From Oscillospiraceae bacterium (GTDB taxonomy: Bacteria; Bacillota; Clostridia; Oscillospirales; Oscillospiraceae): 10,301 bases of DNA. The position numbers were made by a program, and so were the translations under genes. Below are positions 5,640-10,301 of this stretch, piece after piece. The notes below the pieces were generated by a model, which worked only from the letters and a program-made list of their open reading frames with translations, did no database searches and was not told the DNA's origin. Numbering within the stretch: position 1 is the first letter of the stretch; each line of letters opens with the position of its first letter. The DNA is taken from assembly GCA_017438675.1 (NCBI GenBank), contig JAFRUW010000085.1, positions 1 to 10,301 of the forward strand. The letters run 5' to 3'.

Positions 5640-5882
5640 ATGAACGATACGATGAAGTCCGTTAAGGAAACGATCACCGGCGAAGAGCTTGACAGGTTAA
5701 AGGAAATAGCTTCCACCGACGCGGGAAAAGCTTTGGGGCAGATGGTAAACAGCGAAGAACTTCAAAAAGCCGCCGCAAAGGGCGATATGGACACACTTAA
5801 AAACGCCGTGGCACAGCTCCTTAAAACAGACGCCGGGGCAAAGCTTGCGGACAGGATAGCGGAAATGATGAACAGGAAATAA
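5640..5882 (+). CDS. Small alpha-helical protein, unknown function, first of a three-gene cassette
   Basis: 80 residues, predicted almost entirely helical, soluble, with no Cys and no signal peptide. It contains an apparent internal duplication: a segment LDRLKEIA followed by TDAG-KALGQM (about residues 18-35) and a second MDTLKNAV followed by TDAG-AKLADRI (about 50-73), each a helix leading into a TDAGxxL turn. I recognise it only as resembling small conserved hypothetical proteins of Clostridia, with no known role. The ATG at 5640 is supported by AGGAG (5627-5631) 8 bases upstream. A three-codon ORF (ATG at 5632) ends in an overlapping stop at this start. The next gene begins 12 bases after the stop with its ribosome binding site in the gap, so the set is clearly one transcript. 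Confidence 0.85.
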   Translation: MNDTMKSVKETITGEELDRLKEIASTDAGKALGQMVNSEELQKAAAKGDMDTLKNAVAQLLKTDAGAKLADRIAEMMNRK

Positions 5883-5894
5883 GAGGTGGACGGA

Positions 5895-6269
5895 ATGGGC
5901 GAGCTTGAGGACAAAATAAACAGCATACTGTCATCTCCCGAGGAGATGGAAAAGATAATGGGCCTCGCCCGTTCCCTTTCGGAAAGCGGATTGGGAAACA
6001 GCATTCAAAAGAATGACGAAGGAAAACCGGATTTGCCGGGTATGGACCCGTCATCGTTATTCGGAGGCGTCGATCCAAAAATGCTCGGCATGATGACGAG
6101 GCTCATGGGCGCGTCAAGCAGGCCGTCAAACGAAAAAGCAGCGGTGCTGAGATCCATAAAGCCCTTTCTGAAGAAGGAGCGCCGGGAAAAACTGGAACGG
6201 GCGTCGGAGCTTGCCAGAATAGCGAAGCTCGCGAAAACGGCGCTCGGTGAAATACCGGGAGGTGAATAA
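5895..6269 (+). CDS. Small helical protein with basic C-terminal helix, unknown function, second of the cassette
   Basis: 124 residues from the ATG at 5895, chosen because GAGG lies 8 bases before it. A GTG at 5886 would add three residues but overlaps that site. An N-terminal helix (about 2-30) is followed by a Gly/Pro/Ser/Asp-rich low-complexity linker (about 31-60), a Met-rich helix (61-72, GMMTRLMG) and a long, highly basic C-terminal helix (about 80-117, with FLKKERREKLER). There is no Cys and no membrane segment. The basic helix could bind nucleic acid, acidic membrane lipid or the acidic loop of the third protein, but nothing decides this. I do not recognise a named family. Its stop at 6269 leaves one base before the next start, implying translational coupling. 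Confidence 0.83.
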   Translation: MGELEDKINSILSSPEEMEKIMGLARSLSESGLGNSIQKNDEGKPDLPGMDPSSLFGGVDPKMLGMMTRLMGASSRPSNEKAAVLRSIKPFLKKERREKLERASELARIAKLAKTALGEIPGGE

Positions 6270-6270
6270 G

Positions 6271-6480
6271 GTGAACAGGCAGTATTTCGAGGCGGGTCAT
6301 AATCACCGTTATAACCGCGGGTCACAGCCGCCGGGTCCTGACGGTCTGTTCAGCCTCCTGCCGGAGGGGACCGATCTGGGGGACGTGATCCTTATGCTGA
6401 TTCTGCTCCTGCTCTATCTTGACACAAGGGACGAGGAATTCCTGATAACCCTGCTCGCCACCTTTATATCATCCCAATAA
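6271..6480 (+). CDS. Small very hydrophobic protein, unknown function, third of the cassette
   Basis: 69 residues from GTG at 6271. GGAGG sits 8 bases upstream, inside the end of the preceding gene, so this start is preferred over the GTG at 6247. The N-terminal 20 residues are polar with His, Arg and Tyr, followed by a Pro/Gly stretch (about 20-33). Residues 39-50 (VILMLILLLLYL) and 57-66 (FLITLLATFI) are strongly hydrophobic and separated by a charged loop, DTRDEE. Each run is short for a single bilayer crossing, so a helical hairpin or membrane-surface insertion is as likely as two true transmembrane helices. It ends the cassette, 14 bases before the hairpin at 6494-6519. I recall similar Leu-rich short proteins in Clostridia, always hypothetical. 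Confidence 0.8.
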   Translation: MNRQYFEAGHNHRYNRGSQPPGPDGLFSLLPEGTDLGDVILMLILLLLYLDTRDEEFLITLLATFISSQ

Positions 6481-6493
6481 CTCAGTTAAACAC

Positions 6494-6519
6494 ATCGCCC
6501 TGCCGTAAGGCAGAGCGAT
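6494..6519. terminator. Shared hairpin between the small-protein cassette and trpS
   Basis: Arms 6494-6504 and 6509-6519 around a four-base loop (GTAA on the plus strand). Read on the minus strand the stem is 11 bp with one T-G wobble, and read on the plus strand the same position is a C-A mismatch. The minus-strand tail (GTGTTTAAC) is only moderately U-rich. It fits a terminator mainly for the leuS-aminotransferase-trpS operon that also closes the convergent cassette. Confidence 0.65.
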
Positions 6520-6528
6520 TCCTCTATG

Positions 6529-7536
6529 TTATTTTGCCACAAAGCCGACCTTTTTGTAGACCTTGCGCAGGGTCTTGTTCGCCACGTAGGACGCTCTTGC
6601 GGCGCCTTCGCGGTAAACCTGTTCCACGTACGCCTTGTCCTTGAGAATGCGCTCTGACTCTTCCCTGATGGGACGGAGCATCTCAACGACGGACTCGCCC
6701 ACGCGAACCTTGAAATCGCCATAGCCCTTGCCCGCAAACTCATTTTCGATCTCCTCAAAGGTCTTGCCGGCGGCGACGGAGTAGATGGACATGAGGTTTG
6801 AGATACCGGGTTTGTTCTCCGGGTCGTACCTCACGCAGGTCTCGGAATCGGTGACGGCGCGCTTGAAGGAACGCATGATCTCCTCAGGCTTCTGCATGAT
6901 GTAAATGCATCCGCCGGGGTCCTTGTCGGACTTGGACATCTTGTTTTCCGGTGTGGTGAGGCTCATGATCCTTGCGCCCACCTTGGGGATAAAGGGCTCG
7001 GGAACGGTGAACACATCGCCGTAAATCCCGTTGAAGCGGTTTGCGATGTCGCGGGTCAGCTCAACGTGCTGCTTCTGGTCGCCGCCCACGGGGACGAGAT
7101 CCGCCTGATAAAGCAGGATATCCGCCGCCATAAGTGATGGGTATGTGAACAGTCCGGCATTGATATTGTCGGCGTTTTTCGCTGACTTGTCCTTGAACTG
7201 TGTCATTCTGGAAAGCTCACCGAACATGGTGTAGCAGGAGAGAACCCAGCTTAATTCCGCGTGGGCCGAAACATGGCTCTGAATGAATATGGTGTTCTTC
7301 TCGGGGTCGAGACCGCTGGCTATGTACTGGGCAAGCTGGGCAAGAGTCCTTTTCCGCAGCTCCGCCGGGTTCTGCCTTACGGTGATCGAATGCATATCCA
7401 CGATGCAGTAGAAGCAGTTATATTCCTCGGAAAGCTCCACCCAGTTCTTGATAGCCCCCAGATAGGAGCCCAGCGTCAGATCACCGGAGGGCTGGATGCC
7501 GCTCAGTATTGTTTTTTTCTCGGTTATTTCACTCAT
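6529..7536 (-). CDS. trpS: Tryptophan--tRNA ligase
   Basis: A 335-residue class Ic synthetase that charges tRNA(Trp) with tryptophan using ATP. The start, ILSGIQPSGDLTLGSYLGA (residues 10-28), carries the HIGH-equivalent TLGS, with Ser where Asn or His is more usual. DMHSITVRQ (47-55), MTQFKDKS (111-118), YPSLMAADILLY (132-143), GGDQKQHVELTRDIA (151-165) and KMSKS (199-203) follow, all collinear with B. subtilis TrpS as I remember it. The length is normal. It starts only 3 bases after the aminotransferase stop, with its ribosome binding site (AAAAAAGG) inside the end of that gene, so it depends on the upstream transcript and probably on coupled translation. It is the last gene of the leuS operon, ending at the hairpin at 6494-6519. 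Confidence 0.96.
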   Translation of the reverse strand: MSEITEKKTILSGIQPSGDLTLGSYLGAIKNWVELSEEYNCFYCIVDMHSITVRQNPAELRKRTLAQLAQYIASGLDPEKNTIFIQSHVSAHAELSWVLSCYTMFGELSRMTQFKDKSAKNADNINAGLFTYPSLMAADILLYQADLVPVGGDQKQHVELTRDIANRFNGIYGDVFTVPEPFIPKVGARIMSLTTPENKMSKSDKDPGGCIYIMQKPEEIMRSFKRAVTDSETCVRYDPENKPGISNLMSIYSVAAGKTFEEIENEFAGKGYGDFKVRVGESVVEMLRPIREESERILKDKAYVEQVYREGAARASYVANKTLRKVYKKVGFVAK

Positions 7537-7539
7537 CTT

Positions 7540-8733
7540 TTACACCTTTTTTAATCCGTATTTTTCGGCCAGCCTGCCGAATCCCTCCATGGAATTCACG
7601 ATAGTGCTCTTTGCCACGCAGTAGGCTATGCGCACGTATCCGGGGCAGGCAAAGGAGCTGCCTGGCACCACAAGGATATTGTATTCCTTTGCGGCCTGGA
7701 CAAATTCCTTGTCGTCCACCGGGGTCTTCATCCACAGATAGAAGGCGCCCTGGGGGAACACGCACTCGAACCCCCGCTCCGTAAGGCCGTTGTAAAGTGT
7801 GCGCCTGTTGTCGTCATACCCGCTGAGATCGGTCTTGGAGTCAAGGCACCTGGCAACGATCCTCTGCTGAAGGGACGGGGCGTTTACAAAGCCGAGGACG
7901 CGGTTTGCGATGGACGCCGCCTCAAAGGTGGTGTTAAAATCCGCCATCTCCGAAGGGATCACCACGTAGCCGATACGCTCACCGGGCAGTGACAGGGACT
8001 TTGACCAGGAGTAGCCGATAAAGGTATTGTCGTAATACTTCGTCACATAGGGAACCTCAACGCCCTCGTATGCCAGTTCTCTGTAAGGCTCGTCGGAGAT
8101 CAGGTAGATCTCATGGCCGTACTCGCTCTCTTTCTCTCTCATTATATCGCCGAGAGCCCTGAGAGTCGCATCGGAGTACACCACACCGGTGGGATTGTTG
8201 GGGGTGTTTATGATGACAGCCTTTACGGAGGGGCTGAGCATCTCACGGAAAGCGTCGAGATTGGGCTGGAAGGTTTCTGTATTGGGGGCCACAGCCTTTA
8301 AAACGCCGCCGAAGTTGGAAACATAATTGCCGTACTCGAGGAAATAAGGGGCAAATGTCAGTACCTCGTCGCCGGGGTCAAGGACGGTTTTCAGGATCAC
8401 GTTGAGACCGCCTGCGGCGCCCACAGTCATAATTATATTCTTTTCGCTGAAATCCGTGCCGAATCTTCCGTTCAGGTTATCAGCTATTGCCTTCCTTACG
8501 AAATCGTAACCGGCGTTGGACATATAGCCGTGCAGGGACATAGGATCGACAGTCTCAAGAATGTCGGTCGCCGCGTCCTTAACCGCGTCGGGAGCGGGGA
8601 AATTGGGGTTGCCCAGGCTGAAATCGTATACGTTTTCCCTGCCGTAGAGAGCCGCCAGACGGTTCCCCTCTTCAAACATGGCTCTGATGGCGGAATTGTT
8701 CCCCGCCAGCCTGCTCATTGTCTTGGAAATCAT
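7540..8733 (-). CDS. PLP-dependent class I/II aminotransferase (aspartate aminotransferase fold)
   Basis: A 397-residue fold-type I transaminase. Visible landmarks are the SLGNPNFPAP N-terminal loop (39-48), the PLP-phosphate region near GAAGGLN (105-111), NNPTG (179-183), the Asp-containing SDEPYRE (213-219) that contacts the PLP ring nitrogen, the Schiff-base lysine Lys245 in SWSKSLSLPGERIG, and a C-terminal YVRIAYC with the substrate-carboxylate Arg. The family includes aspartate, aromatic and alanine aminotransferases, and the amino acid specificity cannot be read from sequence alone. It lies 14 bases after leuS and 3 before trpS. Whether it makes amino acids related to those two synthetases is unproven. 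The start is secure, with GGGAGG 8 bases upstream. Confidence 0.93.
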   Translation of the reverse strand: MISKTMSRLAGNNSAIRAMFEEGNRLAALYGRENVYDFSLGNPNFPAPDAVKDAATDILETVDPMSLHGYMSNAGYDFVRKAIADNLNGRFGTDFSEKNIIMTVGAAGGLNVILKTVLDPGDEVLTFAPYFLEYGNYVSNFGGVLKAVAPNTETFQPNLDAFREMLSPSVKAVIINTPNNPTGVVYSDATLRALGDIMREKESEYGHEIYLISDEPYRELAYEGVEVPYVTKYYDNTFIGYSWSKSLSLPGERIGYVVIPSEMADFNTTFEAASIANRVLGFVNAPSLQQRIVARCLDSKTDLSGYDDNRRTLYNGLTERGFECVFPQGAFYLWMKTPVDDKEFVQAAKEYNILVVPGSSFACPGYVRIAYCVAKSTIVNSMEGFGRLAEKYGLKKV

Positions 8734-8747
8734 TTACCGCGCCTCCC

Positions 8748-10301
8748 TTACTTGTTCTCGGGCTTCAGGATCAGGTTCACAAGCTTGTTCTTGACGAAAA
8801 TCTTTCTTACGACCTGCATGCCTTCCATAGCCTTTGCTATCTTGAAGTTCTGGATAACTATGTTGTAAACCGTATCATCGTCGGCGTCCATGGGGATGAC
8901 AACAGTGGTCTTGAGCTTGCCGTTTACCTGAACGGCGATCTCCTTCTCCTGCTCCACCATCTTAGCCTCGTCGTATGCCGGCCACTTTGCCAGACACGCA
9001 AAGCCGCCGAAGCCCTGGATCTCCCACAGCTCTTCGACTATATGAGGCGCGAAGGGGCTGAGTAAAGTGAGGAGAGCCTTGATGTCCCCTCTTGAGGGCT
9101 TCTTGTCATAGAACTCGTTCACCATTGCCATGAGAGCGGCGATAGCTGTATTGAACTTCATATTCTCGATGTCCTCGCCCACCTTCTTGATTGTGCGGTG
9201 GACAAGAGCCTCGTGGGTCTTGGAATAGCCGTCGCCGCCTTCGAGGCGGTTTTCGGCCAGGTTCCATACTCTGTCAAGGAATCTCTTGCAGCCCTTGACG
9301 GCGGTATTGGACCAGGGAGCGGCCTTTTCGAAGTCGCCCAGGAACATGACGTACAGTCTCAGGGTATCCGCGCCGTATTCTTTTATAACGTCGTCGGGAT
9401 TTACAACATTGCCCAGGGACTTGCTCATCTTTACGATGGGATGGGTGGCCATCTCACCGTACTTTTCCACTAAATACTTCCTGACGGCCTTTTCGCTGCC
9501 GTACTCGTTCAGGAGCTGTGTCTTCTCATTATCGGGAAGGTTGTCGAAATTGTGGGGATTCAGGCCCAGGATCATGCCGTGGCTGGTGCGCTTCTTGTAT
9601 GGCTCCTTGGTGGGAACCACGCCGATGTCATAAAGGAACTTGTGCCAGAAGCGGGAATACAGCAGATGGAGGGTTGTATGCTCCATACCGCCGTTGTACC
9701 AGTCAACGGGAGTCCAGTAATCGAGAGCTTCCTTTGACGCCAGAGCCTCGGTGTTGTGAGGATCGGCATAGCGGAGGAAGTACCAGCTTGAACCTGCCCA
9801 CTGGGGCATGGTGTCAGTCTCGTGCTCGGCGGGGCCGCCGCACCTGGGGCATGTGCACTCAACCCAGTCGCGCATGTGGGCAAGGGGAGATTCGCCGTTG
9901 TCCGTGGGCTCATATGACTCCACATCGGGGAGCATCAGAGGCAGATCCTTTTCGTCCATGGGAACCCACCCGCACTTGGGGCACTTGATGATGGGGATCG
10001 GCTCGCCCCAGTAACGCTGACGGGAGAACACCCAGTCACGGAGCTTGAAGTTCACCTTCTCATGGCCGATTCCCTTGTCGGTGAGCCAGCGGATGATTGT
10101 TGGGATCGCTTCCTCCACGGGGAGACCGTTCAGGAAACCGGAATTGACCATAACACCTGTCTCGCAGTCGGTAAAGGCTTCCTTCTCCACGTCGCCTCCG
10201 GCGACAACCTCGATAATCGGGAGATCGAATTCCTTCGCAAACTCCCAGTCACGGGTGTCATGGCCGGGAACCGCCATGATGGCGCCGGTGCCGTAGGTTG
10301 C
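8748..10301 (-). CDS. leuS: Leucine--tRNA ligase, C-terminal 517 residues (N-terminus beyond right edge)
   Basis: Bacterial LeuRS charges tRNA(Leu) and hydrolyses mischarged products in its CP1 editing domain. The visible part begins inside that domain with YGTGAIMAVPGHDTRD, including the conserved Asp-Thr-Arg-Asp that positions the amino group. It continues through a zinc-binding module with CPKCGW and CTCPRCGG cysteine pairs, the ETDTMPQWAGSSWYFLRY catalytic segment, KMSKS (encoded near 9417-9431), the anticodon-binding helical domain and the small C-terminal domain ending in LVNLILKPENK. The reading frame is open to the edge. An internal Met codon at 10277 is not the start, because the eight codons before it continue the conserved family sequence. 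It is the first visible gene of the operon that continues into the aminotransferase and trpS. Any leader or T-box would lie outside the window. Confidence 0.97.
   Translation of the reverse strand, partial: ATYGTGAIMAVPGHDTRDWEFAKEFDLPIIEVVAGGDVEKEAFTDCETGVMVNSGFLNGLPVEEAIPTIIRWLTDKGIGHEKVNFKLRDWVFSRQRYWGEPIPIIKCPKCGWVPMDEKDLPLMLPDVESYEPTDNGESPLAHMRDWVECTCPRCGGPAEHETDTMPQWAGSSWYFLRYADPHNTEALASKEALDYWTPVDWYNGGMEHTTLHLLYSRFWHKFLYDIGVVPTKEPYKKRTSHGMILGLNPHNFDNLPDNEKTQLLNEYGSEKAVRKYLVEKYGEMATHPIVKMSKSLGNVVNPDDVIKEYGADTLRLYVMFLGDFEKAAPWSNTAVKGCKRFLDRVWNLAENRLEGGDGYSKTHEALVHRTIKKVGEDIENMKFNTAIAALMAMVNEFYDKKPSRGDIKALLTLLSPFAPHIVEELWEIQGFGGFACLAKWPAYDEAKMVEQEKEIAVQVNGKLKTTVVIPMDADDDTVYNIVIQNFKIAKAMEGMQVVRKIFVKNKLVNLILKPENK

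Noticed and set aside
9518..9988. A 156-codon plus-strand frame and other plus-strand frames within leuS
   Set aside because: They are antisense to well-conserved LeuRS sequence, with Arg/Pro/Gly-rich translations typical of non-coding frames in GC-biased genes.
8748..10277. Treating the Met codon at 10277 as the start of a 509-residue leuS
   Set aside because: The frame continues to the window edge with the conserved YGTGA residues directly before it, so this Met is internal to the editing domain.

Overview
This window looks like a chromosomal segment of an anaerobic, moderate-GC (about 50-55% by eye) member of the Clostridia, probably close to the Oscillospiraceae/Ruminococcaceae. The evidence is Gram-positive style genes with strong GGAGG ribosome binding sites, several TTG starts, clostridial-type LeuRS, TrpRS and DapA proteins, and oxygen-defence and thiol-redox genes typical of strict anaerobes (rubrerythrin, a small ferredoxin:thioredoxin-reductase-like protein, a DUF362-ferredoxin fusion). 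I see no mobile element, CRISPR array, rRNA or tRNA. This reads as ordinary core or near-core genome with a few poorly characterised genes.

Layout from left to right. Positions 1-1435 (minus strand) hold a THUMP-domain RNA methyltransferase followed by a lipid/diacylglycerol kinase-like gene cut by the left edge. Positions 1552-2661 (plus strand) hold the DUF362 protein with a C-terminal two-cluster ferredoxin domain, divergent from the methyltransferase. Its promoter may share a palindromic -35 hexamer with the methyltransferase. A bidirectional terminator at about 2665-2707 separates it from the convergent dapA. Positions 2712-5574 (minus strand) form a run read right to left: YfcE-type phosphodiesterase, FTR-like protein, thioredoxin, rubrerythrin with two rubredoxin modules, dapA. 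A strong promoter with a PerR-box-like element precedes the rubrerythrin gene, and a perfect 16-bp hairpin lies between it and dapA.

Positions 5640-6480 (plus strand) hold a tight cassette of three small uncharacterised proteins of 80, 124 and 69 residues, the last carrying a very hydrophobic segment. This is the best candidate here for an undescribed system. A shared hairpin at 6494-6519 separates it from a convergent minus-strand operon that reads leuS (N-terminus beyond the right edge), a class I/II aminotransferase, then trpS.

The functional theme of the middle is redox protection. Reduced ferredoxin could feed the FTR-like protein and thioredoxin, and rubrerythrin would remove peroxide. 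The right end supports translation (two aminoacyl-tRNA synthetases) and amino-acid metabolism, and dapA feeds lysine and diaminopimelate (cell wall) synthesis. All functional statements come from motif recognition without database searches.
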